DNA of 64,000 nucleotides from Candidatus Methylobacter oryzae (GTDB taxonomy: Bacteria; Pseudomonadota; Gammaproteobacteria; Methylococcales; Methylomonadaceae), in assembly GCA_945861405.1 (NCBI GenBank), contig CAMAUL010000003.1, positions 39,721 through 103,720 on the forward strand. The letters are read 5' to 3'. Each line of letters begins with the position of its first letter. Position 1 is the stretch's first letter. Both the position numbers and the translations under genes were made by a program. The notes beneath the pieces are model-generated. The model was not told the DNA's origin and did not search any database. It saw only the letters and a list, made by a program, of their open reading frames with translations. Below, piece by piece: positions 8,587 to 17,858 of the stretch.

Positions 8587-8966
8587 ATGACGATGAAATA
8601 CAAAACCATTTCCGTAGCCGATTCTAAAAAACTGATTAAAGAATCCAAACCTATGATTCTGGATTGTCGGGCCATGAAAGATTACAGGGCAGGACATTTG
8701 GAAGACGCCCTGCACGTTCATGAAGACCTGAAACTATCATTAGCCAAACGCGGCGACAAGCAGCGCAGTTTGCTGATCTATTGTTATTACGGCCATGCAA
8801 CCGCAAGGGGTGTCCCCGCTATTCGTAAGAAATGCATTAGCATTTCAACGATAGCGTGACCAGCGAGCACCTTGCCGAATTTTTCAGCGATTTCGGCTTT
8901 CAGGATGTTTACAGCCTGGAAGGCGGTTACTCCAACTGGAAAGAACATCATTTACCAGGAGATTAA
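8587..8966 (+). pseudogene. Rhodanese-like protein, disrupted by a palindrome-containing insertion and frameshift
   Basis: First part MTMKYKTISVADSKKLIKESKPMILDCRAMKDYRAGHL...LLIYCYYGHA. The C-terminal part SEHLAEFFSDFGFQDVYSLEGGYSNWKEHHLPGD* continues in another frame after ~62 extra nt. Confidence 0.75.
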
Positions 8967-8967
8967 A

Positions 8968-9681
8968 ATGGAAGCATTGCCCCGAGAACTAGCCTTACGC
9001 ATTGCCTTAGCATCGCGCATCCTGCCGGGAATCGATATACCCAGGCTGCTGGAAATATTACATGAGCGCGTCGGCTCGCCGCTGGATGATGAAAAGTTAA
9101 AAGCCGTCACCGTCACCAATCTCAAAACCGGCTTAGGCAGCCTGGATGGCGAAGAAGACGGCGAGGACATCGGCATCGGTCTTGCCAATATCAAATTGGC
9201 GGTGCGTTACCTGTGGGGTGACGAGGCTGAAGATGAAGATCTGCCGGAAATCATGCCTTATAAGGACGGCGACATGCCCGACTCTATCCGCGTCGCAATC
9301 GGCTCAAACAGCGGCGCGCTGATTAACGGGCACTTCGGTTCCTGCATCCGTTTTCTGGTTTACCAGTTATCGCAGCACGATTACCGGCTGGTTGATATAC
9401 GCTCGACCATTGAAGCCGACAGCAGCGACGACAGAAACCTGTTTCGCGCCAATTTGATTAAAGACTGTCATGTGATGTTCGTGCAATCCATCGGCGGCCC
9501 GGCGGCGGCCAAAGTGATACGCGCCGATATTTACCCGATCAAAATTCCCGATGTAACCGAGGCCATAGACCAATTGAAGGAATTCCAGAAAGTATTCGAT
9601 GCGCCGCCGCCGTGGTTTGCCAAAGCCTTGGGGCGTTCGGCGGAGGAACGGGTCAGGTTTGCTCATGATGAGGTTTGTTAA
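8968..9681 (+). CDS. nafY: NafY-like dinitrogenase FeMo-cofactor binding protein
   Basis: N-terminal helical NafY-type domain (MEALPRELALRIALASRILPGIDIPRLLEILHERVG) plus a NifX-like domain (IRVAIGSNSGALINGHFGSCIRFLVYQLS ... VQSIGGPAAAKVIRADIYPIK). Confidence 0.8.
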   Translation: MEALPRELALRIALASRILPGIDIPRLLEILHERVGSPLDDEKLKAVTVTNLKTGLGSLDGEEDGEDIGIGLANIKLAVRYLWGDEAEDEDLPEIMPYKDGDMPDSIRVAIGSNSGALINGHFGSCIRFLVYQLSQHDYRLVDIRSTIEADSSDDRNLFRANLIKDCHVMFVQSIGGPAAAKVIRADIYPIKIPDVTEAIDQLKEFQKVFDAPPPWFAKALGRSAEERVRFAHDEVC

Positions 9682-9713
9682 GGCACACTGATACAATAGG
9701 GCATTCTGAATCC

Positions 9714-9752
9714 CGTTCGCCCTGAGCCTGTCGAAGGGCTCAACACGAACGG
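9714..9752. repeat. Dispersed repeat of the TTCGACAGGCTCAGGGCGAAC type
   Basis: CGTTCGCCCTGAGCCTGTCGAAGGGCTCAACACGAACGG; imperfect palindrome widespread in proteobacteria. Confidence 0.7.
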
Positions 9753-9880
9753 TTTCCATACGCTCCAACTGATTTCTTTAGAATAAAGCAAGTTGTGGGA
9801 GGCAAAAGCCTGCCCGCCCGCTTTACCCCTTCCCTCCAATCCATCAGAGGGCCGATATGTAATTCGCTTAGGCCCTTAAA

Positions 9881-10321
9881 ATGACAGATTGGACTGTAGA
9901 CCGGAAGGCACAACTTGCCTATTCCTACGAACGTTTCGCGCAAGCCAAAGTCTTTGTGTTTCGTAAGTGGTGCGAGCAGGCTGCCGAGCGGCATACGCTC
10001 CCTCCTGTCGATCTTTCGGGATCGTGCAAATATGGCAGCCTGTTCATGAACCAGGTCTTCGGCGGGTCGATCTGCGGCCACTATGAACATCAATACAATA
10101 TCATCGGCGGGCGAATCGTCGATCTCAGTCACGATGCCATAGATGTCGGCAGGATCAAAAATCCCTACCGACATGAACCCGACTTCTTCGCCATCCCGGA
10201 AAAGCAAGCCTCGCTGAATGGCTGCCTGCCGCGCGTCGAACGCTGGGCCGTCCAATTCCTTGAGGAAATCGAAGGTTCCGAAGCTCCATTTTCACATGGA
10301 AGCGCGGTAGGATGGGTATAG
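9881..10321 (+). CDS. Hypothetical protein (YunG-like)
   Basis: 146-aa ORF; GHYEHQYNIIGGRIVDLSHDAIDVG resembles YunG-type proteins; weak family assignment. Confidence 0.5.
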   Translation: MTDWTVDRKAQLAYSYERFAQAKVFVFRKWCEQAAERHTLPPVDLSGSCKYGSLFMNQVFGGSICGHYEHQYNIIGGRIVDLSHDAIDVGRIKNPYRHEPDFFAIPEKQASLNGCLPRVERWAVQFLEEIEGSEAPFSHGSAVGWV

Positions 10322-10375
10322 CAACGCAAAACCTATCGCATAGGTGCTTGATTATGATGGGTTTCGGCTGCCGCC

Positions 10376-10425
10376 TCCCGGCAACTGCTCCATGCGTTGC
10401 TCTACCTCCTGCATCCATGCAAGTC
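10376..10425. repeat. Copy of the CGACTGCATGGATGCAGGAGGTAGAGC repeat family (reverse orientation)
   Basis: CTCCATGCGTTGCTCTACCTCCTGCATCCATGCAAGTCG; other copies near 48632, 49036 and 52541. Confidence 0.75.
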
Positions 10426-10441
10426 GTACCCATCCTACAAC

Positions 10442-11182
10442 CTAATGTATCACTCCATGATTAACGGTTTCCAGAACGTCGATAATTTCATTACACCCTA
10501 CGACGCTTTTATCTTCATTGACAATATAGTCCGCCAAGGCTGTAATTGCTCGCCAATTTGATCTTTCATTAACGAAGCTGAATGCCGCTAAAAATAGCTC
10601 TGTGATTTTTTGTTTTCTAAGCTCTGAATTTGCAATAAAGCAGTCAAGATACTCGTTGACTGCCTCTAATTCGGAAGTAGCACCAAAGTAATACACGGCA
10701 TTTAAATAGATGAGACGAGGGTTAATCAGCTCTCCGTCTCGTTCTGCAATATATTTTGCTTCTGCCAAAGATCCGACCAGCATGTTGATCATATCCGCTT
10801 CAAAAGCGCGCCGATAAGCAATGTTCTGCGCTGAGGAAAAACCGTTTGTTGCCTCTTCAATTGAGGAAGGCAGCGTATGAATTAAGCGGCCACCGTCTAT
10901 GTTTGCAATATATTTAGTCCCAGGCTTAGTTAAAAACGGGGATGATTGAAAGTCAGCATTCACCGGCGTTATAAAAATCTGAAAAAAAACCGGTGGCAGT
11001 CTTTTTCGTTTGTTGCCGAGATAAATAGCCGCTGCGTGCCCAGCTTCATGAATAGCAACTTTCCTGTATATTTCTTGATGAGCCAGTTTTAACGCTTTAT
11101 TAAAAATGCGCTTATGATTCATAATATTGATCCTGCAACATGATGTATTGAATTGTTTCGAGTTGAGCTTTTTATTGGCCAT
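10442..11182 (-). CDS. Putative zinc metallopeptidase-like protein with HEAGH motif
   Basis: 246 aa with IYRKVAIHEAGHAAAIYLG (HExxH); the start may be internal, near 11121. Confidence 0.6.
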   Translation of the reverse strand: MANKKLNSKQFNTSCCRINIMNHKRIFNKALKLAHQEIYRKVAIHEAGHAAAIYLGNKRKRLPPVFFQIFITPVNADFQSSPFLTKPGTKYIANIDGGRLIHTLPSSIEEATNGFSSAQNIAYRRAFEADMINMLVGSLAEAKYIAERDGELINPRLIYLNAVYYFGATSELEAVNEYLDCFIANSELRKQKITELFLAAFSFVNERSNWRAITALADYIVNEDKSVVGCNEIIDVLETVNHGVIH

Positions 11183-11716
11183 TCATTGGCGACAGCTTCA
11201 AACGAGCGGATTCAATCTTAGAAGTGTTTTATTAATGGCCTCTTAAAAGCCCTGCCGGACAACAGCTTTATCGTTGCCCGACCATCAAGGCTTCGCCGAT
11301 TTATAACCCACTAATTGTTATTAGCGCATGTGCTTGGATTTATACAAAAATGGCCTTTTTCAGTATCCTGCTAAATCTCTCCACCTCACACCCGTACGGA
11401 AAAAGCCGGTCATGAACGACGATAAACGATCACACGAAGCCTCAAGTCTTAGAACGTTTTTCGACGAGCAATTAGCAAAAAACAGGTGTCAATGCGCAAC
11501 TGGGAGCAAGCAATTTTGAGATGACTGGTGCTTTTGTACTCAGCTGCCGGACTAACCGACAAATAACTTTAAAAATCAGCCGATATGTGTATAACGCCAC
11601 CAAACAGCCTGAATCCTGTCGCTATCTTTTGCTAAAAATAGAATATCTGGACAAAACTCGATAAATTGGGCAAAATTAGCCTCTAATAATGCTTTTTAAC
11701 CCTAACTGATAACAGA

Positions 11717-12166
11717 TTGATGGCGACTATTACCGTTTTAAATGGGCCGAATTTAAACCTGTTGGGCATCCGCGAACCCGGTCTTTACGGCAATCAAACC
11801 CTCGCCGACATTAAGCAACATCTTGAACAAAAAGCTGCCGACCTCAATCATCAGCTTAACTTTCATCAAAGCAACGCAGAACACGAGATTGTAGAATTGA
11901 TACACGAGGCTTACCAAGCCCAGATTGATTTTATCATTATTAATCCAGCAGCCTTTACCCATACCAGCGTCGCTATTCGTGACGCACTGCTGGCAACAAA
12001 AATCCCATTCATAGAGGTTCATTTATCAAACGTCCATGCACGTGAACCTTTTAGAAAACATTCCTATTTCTCGGATATTGCCAAAGGCATTATCTGCGGA
12101 CTAGGCGCAACAGGGTACGAATTGGCCTTACTGGCCGCTCATCAGATATTAGCCGAGAGACACTAA
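11717..12166 (+). CDS. aroQ: Type II 3-dehydroquinate dehydratase
   Basis: [21 protein letters not shown] ... [17 protein letters not shown]; followed by accB-accC. Confidence 0.97.
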   Translation: MMATITVLNGPNLNLLGIREPGLYGNQTLADIKQHLEQKAADLNHQLNFHQSNAEHEIVELIHEAYQAQIDFIIINPAAFTHTSVAIRDALLATKIPFIEVHLSNVHAREPFRKHSYFSDIAKGIICGLGATGYELALLAAHQILAERH

Positions 12167-12169
12167 ACC

Positions 12170-12610
12170 ATGGATATTAGAAAAATTAAAAAACTCATCG
12201 AGATTATCGAAGAGTCCGACATTGCCGAACTGGAAATCAAAGAAGGCGAAGAATCCATTCGCATCAGCCGTTATTCCGCCGCGCCTGCGCCTGCTGCTGT
12301 CGCCTATGCGCCCGCACCGGTTGCTGCAACGCCTGCCGTAGCCGCTCTGACAGCACCGGCCGAAGAAAAAATCATCGGGCATGCCGTGAAATCGCCGATG
12401 GTCGGCACTTTTTACCGCTCCGCCTCACCGGGCACCAAGGTTTTCGCCGAAGTCGGCCAATCCGTCCAAGTCGGCGACACCTTGTGCATCATTGAGGCGA
12501 TGAAAATCCTTAACCAGATCGAGTCGGATAAAAGCGGCACCATCACTAAAATTCTGGTTGAAAACGCAGAACCTGTCGAATATGGCCAACCATTATTCAT
12601 CATTGAATAA
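12170..12610 (+). CDS. accB: Acetyl-CoA carboxylase biotin carboxyl carrier protein
   Basis: [32 protein letters not shown] and the biotinylation motif [11 protein letters not shown]. Confidence 0.97.
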   Translation: MDIRKIKKLIEIIEESDIAELEIKEGEESIRISRYSAAPAPAAVAYAPAPVAATPAVAALTAPAEEKIIGHAVKSPMVGTFYRSASPGTKVFAEVGQSVQVGDTLCIIEAMKILNQIESDKSGTITKILVENAEPVEYGQPLFIIE

Positions 12611-12629
12611 CATCAGGGACGGAAATCTC

Positions 12630-13973
12630 ATGTTCGATAAAATCGTTATCGCCAATCGCGGCGAAATAGCATTGCGCATTTTACGCGCCTGCCGGGAATT
12701 AGGCGTCAAGGTCGTTGCCGTGCATTCCGAAGCGGATCGGGATCTGAAACACGTGCGCCTGGCCGATGAATCGGTCTGCATCGGCCCTGCGGCATCCGTT
12801 GACAGCTATTTGAATATTCCGGCCATTATCAGCGCCGCCGAAGTGACCGATGCGGAAGCCATTCATCCCGGCTACGGCTTTTTGTCTGAAAATGCCGATT
12901 TTTCCGAAAAGGTAAAACAAAGCGGCTTTGTTTTCATTGGCCCGAATGCGGAAACCATTCGCATGATGGGCGACAAGATTTCCGCTAAAAATGCGATGCT
13001 GGCCGCCGGAATTCCCTGCGTTCCCGGCAACAACGACCCGCTGTCGGACGACAGTAAAAAGAACATGAAGCTGGCCCATGAGATCGGCTATCCGGTTATC
13101 ATCAAGGCCGCTGGCGGCGGCGGTGGACGGGGCATGCGCACGGTACATACCGAAGCGGCATTAATCAATGCGATAGCGATGACCAAGGCCGAAGCGGGCA
13201 CGGCTTTTGGCAACCCCACGGTGTACATGGAAAAATTTCTGGAAGATCCCCGGCACATCGAGTTTCAAGTCATGGCCGATTCGCACGGCAACGCAATTCA
13301 TTTAGGCGAACGCGACTGCTCAATGCAGCGCCGCCATCAAAAAGTGGTTGAAGAAGCCCCCGCGCCGGGCATCACCGAATTACAACGCAAAACCATAGGC
13401 GAGCGCTGCGCCAAAGCCTGTGTCGACATCGGCTATCTGGGCGCAGGCACTTTCGAGTTCTTGTATGAAAAAGGCGAGTTCTATTTCATTGAAATGAACA
13501 CCCGCGTACAGGTCGAGCATCCTGTCACCGAAATGGTGACCGGTTTTGACATCGTCAAGGAACAGCTGCGCATTGCGGCAGGCGAACGGCTATCCATGAC
13601 CCAGGATCAGGTTAAAATCCAGGGCCATGCAATTGAGTGCCGGTTAAATGCCGAAGACCCCAGAACTTTCATGCCCTGCCCCGGCACCATAGACCAGTTC
13701 CATATGCCCGGTGGCCCCGGCATCCGTTGCGAAACCCATATCTACAACGGCTACAAAGTGCCGCCTTATTACGACTCGATGATCGGCAAGCTGATTGCCC
13801 ACGGCGAAGACCGCAAGAGCGCGATTGCCCGGATGAACACCGCGTTAAGCGAAATCATCATCGACGGCATTAAAACCAATATCCCTTTGCAGCACGACAT
13901 CATGAATGACAGCGCCTTTGCAGCCGGTGGACAAAATATTCATTATCTGGAAAAGAAGCTGGGGATTTATTAG
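12630..13973 (+). CDS. accC: Acetyl-CoA carboxylase biotin carboxylase subunit
   Basis: [46 protein letters not shown]. Confidence 0.98.
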   Translation: MFDKIVIANRGEIALRILRACRELGVKVVAVHSEADRDLKHVRLADESVCIGPAASVDSYLNIPAIISAAEVTDAEAIHPGYGFLSENADFSEKVKQSGFVFIGPNAETIRMMGDKISAKNAMLAAGIPCVPGNNDPLSDDSKKNMKLAHEIGYPVIIKAAGGGGGRGMRTVHTEAALINAIAMTKAEAGTAFGNPTVYMEKFLEDPRHIEFQVMADSHGNAIHLGERDCSMQRRHQKVVEEAPAPGITELQRKTIGERCAKACVDIGYLGAGTFEFLYEKGEFYFIEMNTRVQVEHPVTEMVTGFDIVKEQLRIAAGERLSMTQDQVKIQGHAIECRLNAEDPRTFMPCPGTIDQFHMPGGPGIRCETHIYNGYKVPPYYDSMIGKLIAHGEDRKSAIARMNTALSEIIIDGIKTNIPLQHDIMNDSAFAAGGQNIHYLEKKLGIY

Positions 13974-14394
13974 ATCTAATCAGAACACGGATGCCAAAAG
14001 TAGGCGCTTCTAAGCGACGCGGATTAGGACGGATTTACACGGATTTTATTTTCTGTATTTCCCGCAATCTGCCTCGTTCAGTGATTACCGTTACATGCCC
14101 AAGGCGCACACAGCGTACCCTACAATGGTTTTGGGTATGCAAACTTTTTACTTAAGTTTGATGCGCATAAGGTAATACCATGTCCGGCATGAAGCGTCCA
14201 AAGCCAGCTTTGGACTCCAGAAAACGCAAATATTGGAGTTCAAAGCTGGCTTTGAACATCATGATTCTAAACAGCATGATTTATGGCGTTCGGAATCCAA
14301 TGTCAACCGGGTGATTAGTTACAAACACAAAAAATAAAATCGGTGTAAATCCGTATCATCCTTGTTTCGCCTTTTCTTTTGTAAAATTTCTCAC

Positions 14395-15273
14395 ATGCCC
14401 TGGCACCAAATTTCCGTTATCACCACTGAAAACCTTGCACCCCGGCTTGCAGATTTTTTCGACAATCTTGGCGCGGTGTCAGTCACTTACATGGATGCAG
14501 AAGACGAGCCGGTGTACGAACCGGCTATCGGCGAGACCAAAATATGGACCAATACCGAAGTCATTGCACTGTATGAACTGGACGCAGAACCCGAACTGAT
14601 CAAGACTCTGGTTTATGCCCGGTTTAAGGCCGAGCAATTGCACAACTGGCGGTATGAACATGTAGAAGATCAGGAGTGGGAACGCGCCTGGATGGAATAT
14701 TACCAGCCGATGAAGTTTGCCGATAAACTCTGGGTTTGTCCGACCGACCAGGAACAGTACGAGTCCGGTACGGTCTGCCTTACTCTCGATCCGGGACTGG
14801 CTTTCGGCACCGGCACCCATCCGACCACTGCTTTATGCCTGGAATGGCTGGCCAGCCACGACCTGACCGGCAAAACCGTGATTGATTACGGTTGCGGCTC
14901 CGGCATCCTGGCCGTTGCGGCTATTTTGTTAGGCGCTAAAGAAGCTCATGCAGTGGATATTGATCCGCAGGCAATAACCGCAACCCAGAGCAACGCGCTG
15001 AAAAACAAGGTGCAGGATAAAATCGCCTGTTACCTGCCCGAACAATTTGCCCCATTCCAGGCAGACATCGTGCTGGCAAATATTCTGGCGAAACCCTTGA
15101 TCGACATGGTTGAACAGATTTCGAGCCTAGTTGCGCCCGGCGGCCAGCTGGTTTTATCCGGCATCCTGCATGAACAGGCCGAGTCGGTGATGAATGCTTA
15201 TCGGCCATTTATAACGTTCAACGCGCCGGTACAACAGGAAGACTGGATCAGGCTTGAAGGCATCAAGCGCTAA
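14395..15273 (+). CDS. prmA: Ribosomal protein L11 methyltransferase
   Basis: MPWHQISVITTENLAPRLADFFDNLGAVSVTY; DPGLAFGTGTHPTTALCLEWL. Confidence 0.96.
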   Translation: MPWHQISVITTENLAPRLADFFDNLGAVSVTYMDAEDEPVYEPAIGETKIWTNTEVIALYELDAEPELIKTLVYARFKAEQLHNWRYEHVEDQEWERAWMEYYQPMKFADKLWVCPTDQEQYESGTVCLTLDPGLAFGTGTHPTTALCLEWLASHDLTGKTVIDYGCGSGILAVAAILLGAKEAHAVDIDPQAITATQSNALKNKVQDKIACYLPEQFAPFQADIVLANILAKPLIDMVEQISSLVAPGGQLVLSGILHEQAESVMNAYRPFITFNAPVQQEDWIRLEGIKR

Positions 15274-15760
15274 CCCATTTGATCGCAAGATCGTACCCGG
15301 CAGCGCTTTTTGGCGCTCGGGGTTGGCGATTGCTTCTCTGCTGTTGCTTGGGCAACTAGCGTACTTCGAAGGCTTGGCGTTCTGCCGGAACCCGACATTT
15401 CGGCCTAGCCTGGAAAAGCTCTGCGGGCAATTAAACTGCCAGCTGCCCGTCTACAAAAATCCTGCTGAGTTCGCAGTATTACAAGGCGCATTATCCGCAT
15501 TACCGGATCGCAGCCAGCAGTTCAGGGCGGTGATCCGCAATCGGGCGGCTTTTGCGCAACCTTACCCGAACTTGGAACTGACCTTGCTCGACTATGCAGA
15601 AAACCCGTTCGCTAGGCGGATTTTTAAACCGCAAGACTACTTAGCTAAAACTCAGGCTACAACATCAGCCATGCGCCCTGATGCGACTGCCGCTATCAGC
15701 CTGAACATCGCCGCACCAAAAACCAAGGTCGGCGGTTATACTTTTAAACTTATTGATTAA
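15254..15760 (+). CDS. DUF3426-type protein (single TM helix), no zinc ribbon seen
   Basis: TM segment followed by PSLEKLCGQLNCQLPVYKNPAEFAVL...VIRNRAAFAQPYPNLELTLLD; between prmA and rlmI. Confidence 0.75.
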   Translation: MKASSANPFDRKIVPGSAFWRSGLAIASLLLLGQLAYFEGLAFCRNPTFRPSLEKLCGQLNCQLPVYKNPAEFAVLQGALSALPDRSQQFRAVIRNRAAFAQPYPNLELTLLDYAENPFARRIFKPQDYLAKTQATTSAMRPDATAAISLNIAAPKTKVGGYTFKLID

Positions 15761-15761
15761 C

Positions 15762-16958
15762 ATGGCTCATCCTGAAATTTATCTAAAAAAGAACGAAGAC
15801 AAGCGTCTGCGCAAAGGCCATTTATGGGTGTTCAGCAACGAAGTCGATACCAAGCGTTCGCCGCTTGAGTCGTTCAAGGCTGGCGATCTGGTGCAGGTAA
15901 AAAGCGACGACGGCAAGGCGCTGGGCACCGCCTACATCAACCCCCAAGCACTGATCTGCGCGAGGCTTTTGTCCAGAAAACCCAACCTGAAATGCGGCGT
16001 CAATTTCTTCAAAGAACGTCTGAGCACCGCGCTGGCATTGCGGGAAAAACTGTTCGACAAACCCTACTACCGACTGGTGTTTGGTGAAAGCGACGGCTTG
16101 CCCGGTCTGGTCATCGACCGTTTCGGCCCGGTATTGTCGGTGCAAATCACCACCGCCGGTATCGATCAGCGCAAAGAAGCGCTGTTTGCCGCGCTGACTG
16201 AATTGCTCAGTCCCGAAGCCATTATCCTGAAAAACGATAACAGCCAACGCCAGCAGGAAGGCTTAAGCCTGGAATCGGAGCTGGCCTACGGCAAGCTGCC
16301 AGAGCCGCTGATTATTGAAGAAAACGGCGCCCGATTTAAAATCGACATTCTCGAAGGACAAAAAACCGGCTGGTTTTACGATCACCGTAGCAGCCGCGCC
16401 CAGCTGGCGGGCATTGCCAAAGGCCAGCGGGTACTGGATTTGTTTTCCTATACCGGGGCCTGGGGCATTCCTGCCGCTATGGCCGGAGCCTTGGAAGTCA
16501 CCTGTGTCGATGCCTCGGAAAGTGCTTTGGCATTGGCCGCAGAAAACGCGGCGCTCAATCAGGTACAGGATAAAATGCACTTTGTACGTAGCGATGTGTT
16601 CGAGTTTTTGAAGCAGGCTCGTCTGGAAAACCAGCTCTATGATATTATCGTGCTGGATCCTCCTGCTTTGATTAAACGCAAAAAAGATTTCAAACAGGGT
16701 TATGAAGCCTATCGCCGTTTGAATCACTTGGCTTTGCAGGTATTGTCCAAGAACGGCATATTGGTCTCGGCGTCTTGCTCACATCACCTGAGTCGTGAAA
16801 ACCTGCATGAGATTTTGCGCTCGTCAGGACGACATATCGACCGTCATCTGGTATTTTTTGCCGCAGGCGGCCAGGGGCCGGATCATCCGATAGATCCGGC
16901 CGCTCCCGAGACCGAATATTTGAAAACTTTTTTTTGTTCCGTCGCTTCAAGCTTGTAA
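15762..16958 (+). CDS. rlmI: Class I SAM-dependent 23S rRNA methyltransferase, RlmI family
   Basis: N-terminal PUA-like KKNEDKRLRKGHLWVFSNEV; VLDLFSYTGAWGIPAAMAGA; DIIVLDPPALIKRKKDF. Confidence 0.92.
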   Translation: MAHPEIYLKKNEDKRLRKGHLWVFSNEVDTKRSPLESFKAGDLVQVKSDDGKALGTAYINPQALICARLLSRKPNLKCGVNFFKERLSTALALREKLFDKPYYRLVFGESDGLPGLVIDRFGPVLSVQITTAGIDQRKEALFAALTELLSPEAIILKNDNSQRQQEGLSLESELAYGKLPEPLIIEENGARFKIDILEGQKTGWFYDHRSSRAQLAGIAKGQRVLDLFSYTGAWGIPAAMAGALEVTCVDASESALALAAENAALNQVQDKMHFVRSDVFEFLKQARLENQLYDIIVLDPPALIKRKKDFKQGYEAYRRLNHLALQVLSKNGILVSASCSHHLSRENLHEILRSSGRHIDRHLVFFAAGGQGPDHPIDPAAPETEYLKTFFCSVASSL

Positions 16959-16974
16959 AATGCGAGGCATTATT

Positions 16975-17166
16975 ATGGTCGATGCTAAAGAAAATGAACC
17001 CTGCGTACTTTGCGGCCAACCGGTAGAAATCACCGGGTTTTCGCTGACCACCGGCGACGGTCTGCAACAGTTTTGTTGCGCCGGGTGTCTAAGCATTTAT
17101 CAGTTACTGAATGAAAACAATACCAAACCGACTATAACCCCCCTAATTAATTCTAAAAAGAAATGA
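16975..17166 (+). CDS. Stand-alone heavy-metal-binding (P-type ATPase N-terminal, HMBD-like) protein
   Basis: CVLCGQPVEITGFSLTTGDGLQQFCCAGCLSIYQLLNE, with no ATPase domain following. Confidence 0.6.
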   Translation: MVDAKENEPCVLCGQPVEITGFSLTTGDGLQQFCCAGCLSIYQLLNENNTKPTITPLINSKKK

Positions 17167-17179
17167 GGATAAAAAAATA

Positions 17180-17713
17180 ATGAAAGCTTGTGAGTCCTGT
17201 TCCGGTTCCGGTCGCGTTGACATCGGCAAAAACCATCAAAAAGTCCCGGTATTGCAAAGAGCCATTGGCATGTTCCTGGTCTACATGCCCATAGCAACCC
17301 TTCCGTTTGTGTTTGCCAGCGCCTATATGACTTATTGGCACTTGCTGATGATTGGTGCCAAGAATCTTAAGAGCTATTCCGACTTCCTGCCTGACCGGGC
17401 CAGCCATCGTTATACCTTAAAGAATCAAATCACCATGGACGGCTCGTTCAAAGCCAGCACCTCCCAGTCGAAACTGTTCTGGATCCTGAACTGCACCTGG
17501 TACTGCCCTTACAGCGTCGCGCTGTTCGAATGGCATGCTTATATGGTCAAGATCGTTGAAAACTGGTGGTGCCCGTTCGGCCATGACAAAAAAGAAGGCT
17601 ATAACAACGCCAAGATCGATAAATCTTTCTGGCATATTTATGCTGAAGATATTGCCAAACTGGAACCGGAAGACCGCGACAATCCGATTTGGAACGAAGA
17701 CGGCGACAAATAA
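17180..17713 (+). CDS. Conserved hypothetical membrane protein with CxxC zinc-ribbon-like N-terminus
   Basis: 177-aa ORF MKACESCSGSGRVDIGKNHQKVPVLQRAIGMFLVYMPIATLPFVFASAYMTYWHLL...; no family recognised. Confidence 0.7.
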   Translation: MKACESCSGSGRVDIGKNHQKVPVLQRAIGMFLVYMPIATLPFVFASAYMTYWHLLMIGAKNLKSYSDFLPDRASHRYTLKNQITMDGSFKASTSQSKLFWILNCTWYCPYSVALFEWHAYMVKIVENWWCPFGHDKKEGYNNAKIDKSFWHIYAEDIAKLEPEDRDNPIWNEDGDK

Positions 17714-17731
17714 ACTCAGCCGTCAAAAGCG

Positions 17732-17825
17732 ATAGAACGCAGATGACGCAGATAGTTATGATATGCGCTGATAATTCAGAAAAATCTTATTAAATCATAA
17801 TCATCTGCGTCATCTGCGTTCTATT
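17732..17825. repeat. Imperfect palindrome of the AGAACGCAGATGACGCAGAT family
   Basis: ATAGAACGCAGATGACGCAGAT ... ATCTGCGTCATCTGCGTTCTAT; related copies near 27385, 52586, 57634 and 63788. Confidence 0.9.
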
Positions 17826-17858
17826 ATTTAACTATTTGAGTAGTTCACGCCTTCCCCC

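Noticed and set aside
8872-9681. Long 269-aa start for the NafY-like gene
   Set aside because: The first ~32 aa (MPNFSAISAFRMFTAWKAVTPTGKNIIYQEIK) are an out-of-frame reading of the rhodanese tail; the ATG at 8968 preceded by AGGAG fits better.
9740-10255. 171-aa minus-strand ORF overlapping the 146-aa hypothetical
   Set aside because: The plus-strand ORF at 9881-10321 has better protein-like composition and a YunG-like pattern; only one is likely real.
11328-11519. 63-aa ORF before aroQ
   Set aside because: No clear RBS, low-complexity fit to coding, no homology recognised.
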